A stretch of DNA of 64,000 nt from JAVJRN01 sp040218415 (GCA_040218415.1 JAVJRN010000019.1:30612-94611); one strand, 5' to 3'. Shown: positions 17,488 through 26,966, numbered from the stretch's first letter. Notes: generated by a model from the sequence alone, not told the origin. Translations and numbers: made by a program.

Positions 17488-18705
17488 TTGAATCTTCCAT
17501 ACTTTATATCAAAAAGGATTAGCAAAAACGAGCACGGCTCGTTTTCCTCTACGATCAATCGCATAGCGGTGATCAGTATAGCGGTGGCGCTTGCCTCGTT
17601 AATTGTGGCATTTATGGTGCTTGGTGGTTTCGAAAAAGTCATTAAGGATAAAATATTCAGTTTTGGAGGACATTTAGATATTACTAAATATTCCTTGTCT
17701 ACCTCATTTGAAGATAATGTAATCGATGTGGCTGACTCATTGGTAGATGGACTGAAAAAGTACGAAGAAATCGACCGAGTAGTGCCATATGCCTACAAAG
17801 CCGGCTTACTAAAAACGGATGAAGAAGTACAAGGAGTCATTGTAAAAGGCGTTGGTGATACGTTTGATTCGAATACATTTTCGAGAAATATTATAGCGGG
17901 AAATTTCCCTGAATTTGTTGAGGATGGATACTCCACAGAGGTATTGATAAGTGCGAAAATTGCGAATTATCTAACATTGAGCGTGGGGGACGAAATTGTC
18001 TTGTTTTTCGTGCAAAATCCCCCAAGAGCTAGAAAAGTGGTGGTGTCGGGGATTTACGAAACAGGGCTGGAAGACTTTGATGAAAAGATCATTTTAGCCG
18101 ATTTGAAATTATTGGCGCGAATCAATAATTGGAAAACGGGGCAAGCCGGTGGATTAGAGATTTATCTCAAAAAGGATACCGATATGGATCGGATGGAGGA
18201 GGAGCTTTTCAATTTTTTGAATTACGACTTGTATATAGATAAAGCCAGTGACAAGTATCCGCAAACCTTTGATTGGCTGAGAATGTTGGATCGGAATGTG
18301 ATTATATTTTTCACCTTGATCTTGGTGGTGGCTTGTGTAAACATGATTTCCATTCTTCTCATCTTGATTATGGAAAGAACGCAAATGATTGGCGTATTGA
18401 AAGCTGTAGGTGCTGAAAACGCATTAATTAGGAAGATTTTTATCTGGAATGGCCTTCAATTGATCATCAAAGGGTTGTTTTGGGGCAATCTTATTGGATT
18501 AGGTTTTTGCTTTTTGCAGTCTCAGTTCCAGCTTATACCACTCGACCCCACAAACTACTACATGGATACCGTGCCGATCCTATTCAATTACCCAGCGCTT
18601 TTGATTTTAAATGTGTTGAGTGTCGCGATAGTGGGACTTACGTTAATTGTTCCCGTAGCGATTATTTCAAGGATTACACCTGTTAAAGCGATCCGCTTTG
18701 ACTGA
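17488..18705 (+). CDS. LolC/LolE-like ABC transporter permease (FtsX/MacB family)
   Basis: A 405-residue inner-membrane permease. It starts with TTG (a stop codon lies in frame directly upstream) giving MNLPYFISKRI, the typical LolC/E N-terminus. One helix at about 25-47 is followed by a periplasmic MacB-like domain (about 50-260) and three C-terminal helices with the FtsX motif (MISILLILIMERTQMIGVLKAVGA). It probably takes part in releasing lipoproteins from the inner membrane with a LolD ATPase encoded elsewhere. It overlaps the convergent glycosyltransferase gene by 23 bp. Confidence 0.88.
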   Translation: MNLPYFISKRISKNEHGSFSSTINRIAVISIAVALASLIVAFMVLGGFEKVIKDKIFSFGGHLDITKYSLSTSFEDNVIDVADSLVDGLKKYEEIDRVVPYAYKAGLLKTDEEVQGVIVKGVGDTFDSNTFSRNIIAGNFPEFVEDGYSTEVLISAKIANYLTLSVGDEIVLFFVQNPPRARKVVVSGIYETGLEDFDEKIILADLKLLARINNWKTGQAGGLEIYLKKDTDMDRMEEELFNFLNYDLYIDKASDKYPQTFDWLRMLDRNVIIFFTLILVVACVNMISILLILIMERTQMIGVLKAVGAENALIRKIFIWNGLQLIIKGLFWGNLIGLGFCFLQSQFQLIPLDPTNYYMDTVPILFNYPALLILNVLSVAIVGLTLIVPVAIISRITPVKAIRFD

Positions 18706-19480
18706 TTTGACCTAGCGTATAGGATTTAGGCCTTTTTGATACATGGCTTGGTTGATATTTCCGAAAAAGACTTCTGATTTTCAGCTCGATTACTCCAAGT
18801 ACCGCTTCTTTAAATATCCCCGTTGACATTTTCGATACGCCTTTGGTTCTATCAGTGAAAATGATAGGAACCTCTTGAATACTGAATCCACGTTTCCACG
18901 CATTGAATTTCATTTCAATCTGGAAAGCATATCCTATGAAATTGATTTTAGCGGGTTCTATGGCCTCTATCACTTTTCTAGAATAGCATTTAAAACCGGC
19001 CGTGGTATCCATGATGCTGAGGCCGGTGACCATTCTCACATACCAGCTGGCAAAGTAAGACATGAGCACTCGTGCCATTGGCCAGTTTACCACGTTTATC
19101 ACGCCACCAACATATCTAGAGCCAATAGACATATCGTAACCATCGACCGCACAAGAGTTGTATAATTTCAATAAATCCAGGGGATTGTGAGAGAAGTCTG
19201 CGTCCATCTCATAGATGAAATCATAATTGTTTTTGATGGCATATTCGAATCCTTTGATATAGGCAGTACCTAACCCTAACTTACGACTTCTCTCAATCAA
19301 GTAAAGTTTTTCAGGGTTTTCTACTTGTAGGTCTTTAACCAGCTGGCCTGTACCGTCTGGAGAACCATCATCTATGACCAATACATGGAACTCAACGGGA
19401 AGATCCATCACAGCATTTACAATCGCTACGATGTTCTCTTTCTCATTATAGGTCGGTATGATCACCAGATTTTTGTGCAC
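18683..19480 (-). CDS. polyprenol monophosphomannose synthase-like glycosyltransferase (GT2)
   Basis: A 265-residue GT2 enzyme of the dolichol-phosphate-mannose synthase group. Motifs: VIIPTYNEKENI, VIDDGSPDGTG, DAD with nearby FSHNP as the DXD metal site, and TAGFKCYSRKVI. No C-terminal membrane domain is present, as in short DPM1-like members. It should transfer a sugar from a nucleotide donor to a polyprenyl phosphate at the inner face of the membrane. It ends inside the LolC/E-like gene on the other strand. Confidence 0.87.
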   Translation of the reverse strand: MHKNLVIIPTYNEKENIVAIVNAVMDLPVEFHVLVIDDGSPDGTGQLVKDLQVENPEKLYLIERSRKLGLGTAYIKGFEYAIKNNYDFIYEMDADFSHNPLDLLKLYNSCAVDGYDMSIGSRYVGGVINVVNWPMARVLMSYFASWYVRMVTGLSIMDTTAGFKCYSRKVIEAIEPAKINFIGYAFQIEMKFNAWKRGFSIQEVPIIFTDRTKGVSKMSTGIFKEAVLGVIELKIRSLFRKYQPSHVSKRPKSYTLGQISQSGSL

Positions 19481-19573
19481 AGATAATTTTAATTTATACT
19501 CTGTTTTGGAATGTTGGGTTTTGGTAATTTAAAACTTCGAACATAAAACGTCCAAAACCCCCTTTTTTATTGC

Positions 19574-20962
19574 TTATTCGTATCCTAATATTTTCATCAT
19601 AGCTTCACTTTGCTGTTCGCCAGCAAAAAGCTTGGAGGAAATGTTACCATCAGCATCTTTTTGAATGACCACATGTTTGGGCGCGGGGATAAGGCAATGT
19701 TGAATGCCGCCATATCCTCCGAGTGCTTCCTGATATGCTCCTGTATGAAAAAAGCCAAAATAGAGGTTTTCACCTTCTTTATTGTGTGGTAAGAATACTT
19801 CTCCAATATGCGCTTCTGAGTCATAATAATCCTGACTATCGCAGGTTAATCCTCCAATATTCACTCTATGAAAGGTGTTGTCCCAGTGGTTGATAGGTAG
19901 CATAATGAACTTTTCATTGAGCCCCCAGACATCCGGAATATGCGTAATAAACGATCCATCCATCATATACCATAATTCCTTATCATTTTGCAACTTTTCA
20001 TCCAAGATGGAATATATGGTAGCGCCACTTTCTCCTACGGTATAAGAACCAAACTCTGTGAAAATCGTGGGAACTTCAACATGGTTTTTTTCACAAATCC
20101 ATTTGATGTTGGCGATAATTTGATCGGTCATGTATTCATAATCAAATTCAAAACCGAGTGAGTTTTTGATTGGAAAACCACCGCCGATATCTATCGTGTC
20201 CAATTCAGGACAGATTTTTTTTAATTCACAATATTTGTAAACAAATCGACTCAACTCACTCCAATAATAAGCGGTATCTCGGATTCCAGAATTTATAAAG
20301 AAATGGAGCAGCTTTAGTTTCGCTTTTGTTCCGGAGATTTTTTCCTTGTAGTGTGAAATGATATCTCCATATCGAATGCCTAGCCGCGAGGTGTAAAACG
20401 CAAAGTTAGGCTCTTCGTCCGCTGCTATTCTGATGCCAACCTTAAACTCGTCCTTTACATTTTCATGGTAGTAGTCTATCTCTTTCAAGTTATCTAGAAC
20501 AGGGACACAATTTACAAATCCATCGTTGAGCAAATCTGCGATGTTTTCAACATAAAGCGGTCTTTTGTAACCATTACAAACAATATAACGATCCTTGTCC
20601 AACAAACCCTTTTTATTCAAATTACGAACAATAGGTATATCGAAGGCTGATGACGTCTCTATATGTATATCGTTTTTAAGAGCCTCTTCTAATACAAAGC
20701 TAAAGTGTGAGGATTTTGTACAATAGCAGTATTTGTAATCGCCCGCATATTTATTTTTCTCAATCGCCTTGCCAAATATTTCCTTAGCATATTGGATGTT
20801 TTCACTGATTTTGGGTAAGTAGGATAGTTTTAAGGGTGTTCCATATTCCTTAATTATTTCCATAAGTTTTACTCCATGGAATTGTAACTCATTACCTTCA
20901 ACTTTAAATTCTTTGGTAGGAAAATAAAATGTTTGTTCAATTAAATCAGCGTAGCTTTTCAT
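19574..20962 (-). CDS. speA: arginine decarboxylase (fold-III PLP enzyme)
   Basis: A 462-residue alanine-racemase-fold decarboxylase of the Bacteroidota type, shorter than the 630-residue E. coli SpeA. The PLP lysine is Lys83 (YCTKSSH). Further marks are ETSSAFDI, DIGGGFPIKNS for phosphate binding, FTEFGSYTVGESG and the C-terminal CDSQDYYD, where the Cys/Asp sit at the active site of the second subunit. It should decarboxylate arginine to agmatine. It is divergent from a DDAH-like hydrolase across about 215 bases, which supports an arginine role over diaminopimelate or ornithine. Confidence 0.85.
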   Translation of the reverse strand: MKSYADLIEQTFYFPTKEFKVEGNELQFHGVKLMEIIKEYGTPLKLSYLPKISENIQYAKEIFGKAIEKNKYAGDYKYCYCTKSSHFSFVLEEALKNDIHIETSSAFDIPIVRNLNKKGLLDKDRYIVCNGYKRPLYVENIADLLNDGFVNCVPVLDNLKEIDYYHENVKDEFKVGIRIAADEEPNFAFYTSRLGIRYGDIISHYKEKISGTKAKLKLLHFFINSGIRDTAYYWSELSRFVYKYCELKKICPELDTIDIGGGFPIKNSLGFEFDYEYMTDQIIANIKWICEKNHVEVPTIFTEFGSYTVGESGATIYSILDEKLQNDKELWYMMDGSFITHIPDVWGLNEKFIMLPINHWDNTFHRVNIGGLTCDSQDYYDSEAHIGEVFLPHNKEGENLYFGFFHTGAYQEALGGYGGIQHCLIPAPKHVVIQKDADGNISSKLFAGEQQSEAMMKILGYE

Positions 20963-21008
20963 TCAATATAGTCTTCTTGTATTTATCAATTAAAAAACGT
21001 CACAAGTT

Positions 21009-21042
21009 GTTCAAAAAAAGGCGAATCTACATCTTTTTGAAC
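21009..21042. promoter_or_regulatory. inverted repeat between divergent arginine genes
   Basis: GTTCAAAAA at 21009-21017 is repeated inverted as TTTTTGAAC at 21034-21042, 16 bases apart, within the shared upstream region of the arginine decarboxylase and the DDAH-like gene. The place suits a common operator. The arms are AT-rich, so chance is not excluded, and I see no clear match to the ArgR box. Confidence 0.3.
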
Positions 21043-21176
21043 TCGTCTTTTTCTTAAGAATTTCATCGCAACTATCCTGCGGCATTTTTAAAGAATACGC
21101 ATTGCTGAATCTTTTTTGTTTAATGGATAAAGAATGGCTGCAAATTGTATTTTTGCTAATTATTTTAATTTCTAAT

Positions 21177-22097
21177 ATGATTCAGATAAACATAAAAGAC
21201 GAAACTTCACCCCTCGAGGCAGTTGTCTTAGGATCCGCTTTTAGTTTTGGAGGCACGCCGAAGCTCGAAGACGCTTATGATCCCAAATCTTTAGAACACA
21301 TCAAGGCAGGTACTTATCCAAAAGAGCCAGACATGTTGCTGGAAATGGAAGCTTTTGACAAAGTGTTTAAAAAGTACGGTGTAGAGGTTTATCGACCTAA
21401 AAACATCGAAAATTGTAACCAAATATTTGCGAGAGATATCGCTTTTGTCATAGATAATACCTTGGTTAAATCTAATATTTTGCCAGACCGAGAAAATGAA
21501 CTGGAGGCAATAAGCTATATCATCGACGAAATCGATTCCGAAAATGTTATTCGACCGAGTGAGGATGTGCATATTGAAGGAGGAGATGTGATGTTATGGC
21601 AAAACTATATTTTGGTAGGTACTTATCACGGTGAGGATTATCCAGATTACATCACCGCTAGAACTAACGCGGCGGGTGTTGAATTTTTGAAAAGGCAATT
21701 TCCAAATAGAATTGTGAAGGAATTCGACTTGAGTAAATCAAGAATTAATGCCCGAGAAAACGCACTGCATCTTGATTGCTGCTTTCAACCGGTAGGTTTA
21801 AAGTATGGAATCATTCATAAAGAAGGTTTTAGAAAACCGGCAGATTATGAGTTCTTGGTTGACCTTTTTGGACATCAAAACTTATTTCATATTGACGCAG
21901 AAGAAATGTATCACATGAATTCTAACGTTTTCTCAATAGCTCCAGATGTGGTCGTAGTGGAGCAAAACTTTAACCGCTTGACTGATTGGTTGATGAGTAA
22001 AAAATTTAAAGTAGAAAAAATCCCATATGCCGAGATAGCCAAGCAAGAAGGGTTGTTGAGATGTTCCACCTTACCTTTAAGAAGAACGGATGTCTAA
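21177..22097 (+). CDS. amidinotransferase/dimethylargininase-like hydrolase
   Basis: A 306-residue guanidino-modifying enzyme of the DDAH/arginine deiminase superfamily (Amidinotransf fold). Conserved features are FARDIAFVIDNTLV, HIEGGDVMLW, a His in ALHLDCCFQPV and a C-terminal catalytic Cys (Cys296, LLRCSTLPLRR). I start at the ATG at 21177 (MIQINIKDE); an upstream in-frame start would add a spurious hydrophobic leader. The substrate may be methylarginine, arginine or agmatine. It overlaps the next gene (CtlX) by 8 bp and heads an operon leading into argS. Confidence 0.82.
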   Translation: MIQINIKDETSPLEAVVLGSAFSFGGTPKLEDAYDPKSLEHIKAGTYPKEPDMLLEMEAFDKVFKKYGVEVYRPKNIENCNQIFARDIAFVIDNTLVKSNILPDRENELEAISYIIDEIDSENVIRPSEDVHIEGGDVMLWQNYILVGTYHGEDYPDYITARTNAAGVEFLKRQFPNRIVKEFDLSKSRINARENALHLDCCFQPVGLKYGIIHKEGFRKPADYEFLVDLFGHQNLFHIDAEEMYHMNSNVFSIAPDVVVVEQNFNRLTDWLMSKKFKVEKIPYAEIAKQEGLLRCSTLPLRRTDV

Positions 22098-23028
22098 GCA
22101 AATAACAAACACGCTGTTGATGGTGAGACCAGTGAAGTTTGAACTGAACGAACAAACAGCGATCAACAATTATTTTCAAACCCAATTACCTGGACTTTCG
22201 GAAGAAGAAATTCAATCAAAAGCGTTGGCGGAGTTTGATTCTTTTGTAGAAAAATTGAGATCTATCGGTGTTCATGTCATTGTCATTGAAGATACCAAAG
22301 AGCCGTCTACACCCGATTCAATATTTCCTAATAATTGGAATTCCAGTCACGAAAATGGACAACTTTTTCTCTATCCCATGTACGCCGAAAACAGGCGTCA
22401 GGAGCGAAGACCTGAGATCATCGACCAGCTAAAAAATGATTTTGAGATTTCTGAAATCATCGACCTGAGTTATTTCGAGGAGAATGATAAGTTCTTGGAA
22501 GGTACTGGTAGCATGATTTTAGACCGACCAAATAAGTTAATTTATGGGGCGATTTCGGAAAGAACACATCCGGATGTAGCCAACGACTTTGCTGAAAAAA
22601 TTGGTTATCAAACGGTACTTTTCACTGCAAACCAAACCGTAAAAGGTGAGCGCAAACCCATTTATCATACAAATGTAATGATGTGCGTCGGTGAAGAATT
22701 TGCATTGTTTTGTGCTGAGAGTATCGATGATTTGGCAGAGCGAAAAAAAGTGATTGATTCTTTTGTCAAAACAGGAAAAGAAATCGTGACCATTTCTGAA
22801 GCTCAAAAAGACCAGTTTGCTGGGAATATGCTTCAGGTAGAAAATCAAAATGGTGATCGGTTTATTGTCATGTCAAAAACCGCTTTCGACAGCTTAGAAG
22901 AAGGTCAAAGGCTTGTTTTGGAAAAGCACGGGAAACTATTTTATGCTGATATCAACACCATTGAGGTGCTTGGTGGCGGAAGTGCACGATGCATGATGGA
23001 TGAAATTTATTTAAGTAAAAAACAATAA
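22090..23028 (+). CDS. ctlX: CtlX-like citrulline/guanidino hydrolase
   Basis: A 312-residue protein matching the CtlX (citrulline-utilisation hydrolase) family, also of amidinotransferase fold. It has the hallmark PNNWNSSHENGQLFLYPM with RRQERRPEII, EGTGSMILDR, a catalytic His in YHTNVMM, and the C-terminal Cys301 in GGGSARCMMDEI. It sits between the DDAH-like gene (8-bp overlap) and argS (its TAA overlaps the argS ATG as TAATG). Family naming is from the motif; the true substrate here is unproven. Confidence 0.83.
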   Translation: MSKQITNTLLMVRPVKFELNEQTAINNYFQTQLPGLSEEEIQSKALAEFDSFVEKLRSIGVHVIVIEDTKEPSTPDSIFPNNWNSSHENGQLFLYPMYAENRRQERRPEIIDQLKNDFEISEIIDLSYFEENDKFLEGTGSMILDRPNKLIYGAISERTHPDVANDFAEKIGYQTVLFTANQTVKGERKPIYHTNVMMCVGEEFALFCAESIDDLAERKKVIDSFVKTGKEIVTISEAQKDQFAGNMLQVENQNGDRFIVMSKTAFDSLEEGQRLVLEKHGKLFYADINTIEVLGGGSARCMMDEIYLSKKQ

Positions 23029-24815
23029 TGAGTATTACTCAAAACATATTAACAAAAGTATCGGCAGGATTAAGTTCACTTTACGCCATCGATCTTGATG
23101 CCGAGCAATTATCGTTGCAACCCACCAGGAAGGAATTTGATGGTTCTTACACGCTGGTGGTATTTCCATTTTTAAAAGCGTCAAAGAAAGGACCTGAGCA
23201 AACAGGCGCGGATATTGGTGAATATTTGAAGATTCACTGTGAAGAAATAGCTGGTTATAACGTAGTTAAAGGATTTTTAAATCTTGAGATCGACCAGCGA
23301 GTATGGATTGATTTATTGCATCAAGAATTGGCCACTGACAGTTTTGGTCATTTTCCCTCGAATGGTCAAAAAGTAATGGTTGAGTTCTCTTCACCCAATA
23401 CCAATAAGCCGCTCCACTTAGGGCATTTGAGAAATAACTTTTTAGGTGATTCAGTGTCGAGAATTTTGGCAGCCTCTGGCTATGAGGTAAATAAAGTGAA
23501 CCTGGTCAATGATCGAGGTATTCATATATGTAAGTCCATGCTTGCCTATCAGAAGTTTGGCGAGCACGAAACACCAGAATCTGCAGGAATAAAAGGAGAT
23601 CACTTGATCGGCAAATACTATGTGAAATTCGACCAAGAATACAAAGCAGAAATAGCAGTATTGGTGCAAGATGGGGTAGCTCCTGAAAAAGCAAAAAAGG
23701 AAGCTCCGCTGATTCTTGAGGCACAGCAAATGCTTAAGAAGTGGGAAGACGGTGACGAAGAAGTCGTTTCTCTTTGGAAAAAAATGAATGGTTGGGTTTA
23801 TGATGGTTTTAATCAATCATACGAGACCATGGGAGTGAGTTTTGATAAAGTATATTATGAGTCAAATACTTATTTACTTGGTAAGGATATCATAGATGAA
23901 GGGCTAGAAAAAAACGTTTTCTTTAAGAAAGACGACCATTCGGTTTGGATAGATTTAACCTCTGAAAAACTAGACGAAAAGCTCGTTTTACGCGGAGACG
24001 GAACATCGGTTTATATTACGCAAGACATGGGTACTTGCGACCATAAGTATGAAGATTTTGCTTTTGATAAGTCAGTGTATGTGGTGGGCAATGAGCAGGA
24101 TTATCATTTCAAAGTGTTGTTCAAAATCATGTTGAAAATGGGACGACCGTATGCCGAAGGGTTGTATCATTTGTCCTACGGTATGGTTGACCTTCCTTCC
24201 GGAAAAATGAAGTCTCGAGAAGGTACAGTGGTGGATGCTGATGATTTGATGCAAGAAATGTTTGATACCGCAGAGAAACAGACACGCGAGCTTGGGAAAA
24301 TTGATGGACTCTCGGATGACGAGGCAAAATCGCTCTACAAAACGCTTGGTTTGGGAGCATTGAAGTATTTTTTATTGAAGGTTGACCCCAAGAAAAGGAT
24401 GCTTTTCGATCCTGCCGAGTCGATCGAATTTCAGGGTAATACAGGCCCGTTTGTGCAATATACTTACGCTAGAATTTCAGCGATTTTGAGAAGGGCAAAC
24501 GCACTAGAAGTGCAAGCCTTTTTTGATTCAAACTCGATCAAAGAACTACACGGGCGAGAATCAGAAGTTATTCAAAAATTAAACGACTTTCCTTCGGCAG
24601 TGCAAAGCGCCGCGAAGGACTATGCGCCATACATTATTGTTCAATACGTTTACGATTTGGCTAAATTGTACAATAGTTTTTATCAAGATGTCCAGATTTT
24701 TGGTGCTGAAAATGAGGATATCACGGCAATGAGAGTGACCATGTCAAAAGTTGTCGCGAAAACCATAAAGAAATGTATGGGCTTGTTGGGAATTGACGTT
24801 CCTGAAAGAATGTAA
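23028..24815 (+). CDS. argS: arginyl-tRNA synthetase
   Basis: A 595-residue class I synthetase charging tRNA-Arg. An N-terminal Add-1 domain is followed by the HIGH-like signature in SSPNTNKPLHLGHLRNN, a catalytic insertion, YGMVDLPSGKMKSREGTVV in the KMSKS position, and a DALR anticodon-binding domain ending in GIDVPERM. Its ATG overlaps the ctlX stop (TAATG), so it is co-translated with two arginine-modifying hydrolases, an arrangement that may link free arginine and charging. Confidence 0.97.
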   Translation: MSITQNILTKVSAGLSSLYAIDLDAEQLSLQPTRKEFDGSYTLVVFPFLKASKKGPEQTGADIGEYLKIHCEEIAGYNVVKGFLNLEIDQRVWIDLLHQELATDSFGHFPSNGQKVMVEFSSPNTNKPLHLGHLRNNFLGDSVSRILAASGYEVNKVNLVNDRGIHICKSMLAYQKFGEHETPESAGIKGDHLIGKYYVKFDQEYKAEIAVLVQDGVAPEKAKKEAPLILEAQQMLKKWEDGDEEVVSLWKKMNGWVYDGFNQSYETMGVSFDKVYYESNTYLLGKDIIDEGLEKNVFFKKDDHSVWIDLTSEKLDEKLVLRGDGTSVYITQDMGTCDHKYEDFAFDKSVYVVGNEQDYHFKVLFKIMLKMGRPYAEGLYHLSYGMVDLPSGKMKSREGTVVDADDLMQEMFDTAEKQTRELGKIDGLSDDEAKSLYKTLGLGALKYFLLKVDPKKRMLFDPAESIEFQGNTGPFVQYTYARISAILRRANALEVQAFFDSNSIKELHGRESEVIQKLNDFPSAVQSAAKDYAPYIIVQYVYDLAKLYNSFYQDVQIFGAENEDITAMRVTMSKVVAKTIKKCMGLLGIDVPERM

Positions 24816-24818
24816 GTG

Positions 24819-25727
24819 ATGGATCAGCACAGCTTCAAAGCTTGGATGCAAGCCTTTAGACTAAGAACCTTGCCACTGGCATTCTCATCAATCATTCTTG
24901 GAGGTTTACTTGCTTATTCCGCAGGTAATTTCAGTTGGTTGATATTTGGTATGACATTACTTACCACCTTATTTCTTCAAGTACTCTCTAACCTGGCCAA
25001 TGATTATGGAGATGCCCAATCAGGCGTGGATAGCGTAAAACGAGAGGGTCCTTCACGTACAGTTCAAAAGGGGCTTATCACTATGACTCAAATGAAAGTA
25101 GCTTTGATTATTTTCAGTCTACTTTCCTTACTGTCTGGCGTTGCTCTTATTTGGTTAAGCTTCCAAGATGATTTCTTTTTAGCGCTTGTGTTTCTTATTC
25201 TAGGTGTGGCGGCTATTTGGGCGGCCATTAGTTACACCGTAGGAAAGACACCTTACGGCTATGCAGGCTTTGGAGATATTTTTGTTTTGTTATTTTTTGG
25301 GTTAGTTGGGGTTATTGGAAGCGCATTTTCACATATGCGCACCATTGAAATCAGCATGTTTTTGCCTGCAACTTCTTGTGGGCTCTTGGCTGTAGGCGTG
25401 CTCAATGTTAACAACATTCGAGATATAAAATCGGATCGTGAAAGTGGCAAGCGCAGCATCCCAGTGAGAATTGGTAGAGCAAACGCTGTAAAATACCATG
25501 GCGCGCTTTTGGGGCTAAGTTTTATTCTAGCCTGCATTTATAATTTGCTTAATCCTAGTAGTTATTTTCAATGGATCTTTCTTTTGGTTACGCCGATGTG
25601 GTACATGAATTTTAAAGCGGTAAAGACCAAGTTGAATGCGAAAGAATTAGACCCTTATTTAAAACAGTTGGCCATTAGTACTTTACTTTTTGCTTTGGCT
25701 TTTGGCTTTGGGCAGCTTTCCTTCTAA
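24819..25727 (+). CDS. menA: 1,4-dihydroxy-2-naphthoate polyprenyltransferase
   Basis: A 302-residue UbiA-superfamily enzyme with about nine membrane helices. The first prenyl-diphosphate site is NLANDYGDAQSGVD; the second Asp-rich motif is NNIRDIKSDRESGKR. The N-terminal AFRLRTLPLAFSSIILG is typical of MenA. It attaches the polyprenyl chain to DHNA in menaquinone synthesis at the inner membrane. A GTG directly after the argS stop or the ATG at 24819 could start it; I chose the ATG. It is the last gene of the arginine-block operon. Confidence 0.93.
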   Translation: MDQHSFKAWMQAFRLRTLPLAFSSIILGGLLAYSAGNFSWLIFGMTLLTTLFLQVLSNLANDYGDAQSGVDSVKREGPSRTVQKGLITMTQMKVALIIFSLLSLLSGVALIWLSFQDDFFLALVFLILGVAAIWAAISYTVGKTPYGYAGFGDIFVLLFFGLVGVIGSAFSHMRTIEISMFLPATSCGLLAVGVLNVNNIRDIKSDRESGKRSIPVRIGRANAVKYHGALLGLSFILACIYNLLNPSSYFQWIFLLVTPMWYMNFKAVKTKLNAKELDPYLKQLAISTLLFALAFGFGQLSF

Positions 25728-25852
25728 AGAGTCAAGAATTGTTACGTCAACCAAAAATTCATTTCGTTGTTTTATATCATATAAATGCTTTTAGGCATTA
25801 TATATTTTCTTAACTTAGAATTATACCTGTTTCAACGAAGACTAAATAAAAA

Positions 25853-26704
25853 ATGGAAAAAATATTAGTACCCTACGATTTCTCAGAGATAGCAAGCCAC
25901 GCCTTGAAATTTGCGGTCGACTTATGTAGAAAAAATGCTAGTTGTGGTGTGACGGTGATCAATGTCATCGAACAACCAACTCCTGATACGATCAAAACGA
26001 TGGGCGTATACGATTACGACCCGATGGAGAATATTTACATGAGTAAATTGATTCAATCTATCAAAGGGAAGATGGAGAATTTAATGCAAACTGCTGAATT
26101 CAAAGATATTAAACTTGAATATAAGATTGTTTTGGGAAATCCTTTCAATGAAATTTCTGAGGAAATCAAGACGCAAGGAATTGAACTTGTAGTGATGGGT
26201 ACGTCAGGTGCCACAGGAGCAGAAGAATTTTTTGTAGGATCAAATGCGGAGCGAATGGTTCGCTATTCTAAATGTCCTGTTATTACTGTTGCAAAACCTT
26301 ATGATGTAGATAAGGTGAATAAAATTGTTTTTGCTTCTAACTTTTCAGATGCCTCTGGATCATTTGTGAATCATGTCAAAAACCTGCAGGATGCATTTGA
26401 TGCGAAGCTTTACATTGTAAAAATCAACACGCCTTCAAGTTTTACGACCACAAGACACGATACAGAGGTGTTCAAAACATTTGCTGAGGAGCATCAGCTT
26501 ACCAATTATGAATTTCAGAGCTATAACTTCAACAATGAAGAAGATGGCATTATCGCCTATGCTGAAGATATCGAAGCTGATATGATCGCTTTAGGAACAC
26601 GCCAAAGAAAAGGAATAGGTCATTTCTTTTCTGGAAGTATTGCGGAAGACATTGTGAACCACGCCAAAGTTCCAGTTTGGACTTTTGGTCTTGATGTGAA
26701 GTAA
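25853..26704 (+). CDS. universal stress protein with two UspA domains
   Basis: A 283-residue cytosolic protein made of two UspA domains (about 1-145 and 150-283). Each ends in the nucleotide-binding motif: GTSGATGAEEFFVGSNAE in the first and GTRQRKGIGHFFSGSIAE in the second, both of the ATP-binding G-2x-G-9x-G(S/N) kind. The 125-base upstream gap carries a small hairpin (AAATGC/GCATT near 25791-25807). The gene is followed by a strong terminator, so it is probably a single transcription unit or the tail of the menA operon. Confidence 0.9.
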   Translation: MEKILVPYDFSEIASHALKFAVDLCRKNASCGVTVINVIEQPTPDTIKTMGVYDYDPMENIYMSKLIQSIKGKMENLMQTAEFKDIKLEYKIVLGNPFNEISEEIKTQGIELVVMGTSGATGAEEFFVGSNAERMVRYSKCPVITVAKPYDVDKVNKIVFASNFSDASGSFVNHVKNLQDAFDAKLYIVKINTPSSFTTTRHDTEVFKTFAEEHQLTNYEFQSYNFNNEEDGIIAYAEDIEADMIALGTRQRKGIGHFFSGSIAEDIVNHAKVPVWTFGLDVK

Positions 26705-26730
26705 TTTTGTCTTAACTGAGGAATACATAG

Positions 26731-26759
26731 AGCGGATTTTTTGAAATCCGCTTTTTTTG
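26731..26759 (+). terminator. intrinsic terminator after the universal stress gene
   Basis: AGCGGATTT at 26731-26739 pairs perfectly with AAATCCGCT at 26744-26752 around a four-base loop, followed directly by a run of T. A textbook rho-independent terminator that separates the universal stress gene from the histidine leader. Confidence 0.9.
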
Positions 26760-26886
26760 TTTTTAAAGTCTTATTGGTCTGCAAGAATTGAGATTGTAAA
26801 AGAGCATCAACAACGTTTAAGATATTTTACTTTTTAATGACCCTAAATCCCTTGTATTTTTCAAATGTGACTTTACATTTGCCCCA

Positions 26887-26934
26887 ATGAAAAAGACGCA
26901 ACTACACCTTCATCACTTCCATCATTGTGGTTAA
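26887..26934 (+). CDS. hisL: histidine operon leader peptide
   Basis: A 15-residue reading frame, MKKTQLHLHHFHHCG, with five histidines at positions 7, 9, 10, 12 and 13, ending in TAA 65 bases before hisG. It is too short for ordinary gene callers. Established knowledge: ribosome stalling at runs of His codons when charged tRNA-His is scarce controls transcription attenuation of his operons. Position, length and His content make the call strong. Confidence 0.88.
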   Translation: MKKTQLHLHHFHHCG

Positions 26935-26966
26935 TCTAATAACCCGCAAATAATCCGTCTTTTTTC
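26927..26966 (+). promoter_or_regulatory. probable his attenuator hairpin and T-run
   Basis: GTGGTTA at 26927-26933 can pair with TAACCCGC at 26940-26947 (one bulge), and a six-T run lies at 26960-26965. A competing long-range pairing is also visible: AAAAAGACG at the start of the leader (26890-26898) with CGTCTTTTT at 26956-26964. Two exclusive structures around a His leader are what an attenuator needs. The hairpin is not directly next to the T-run, so the exact terminator fold is uncertain. Confidence 0.5.
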
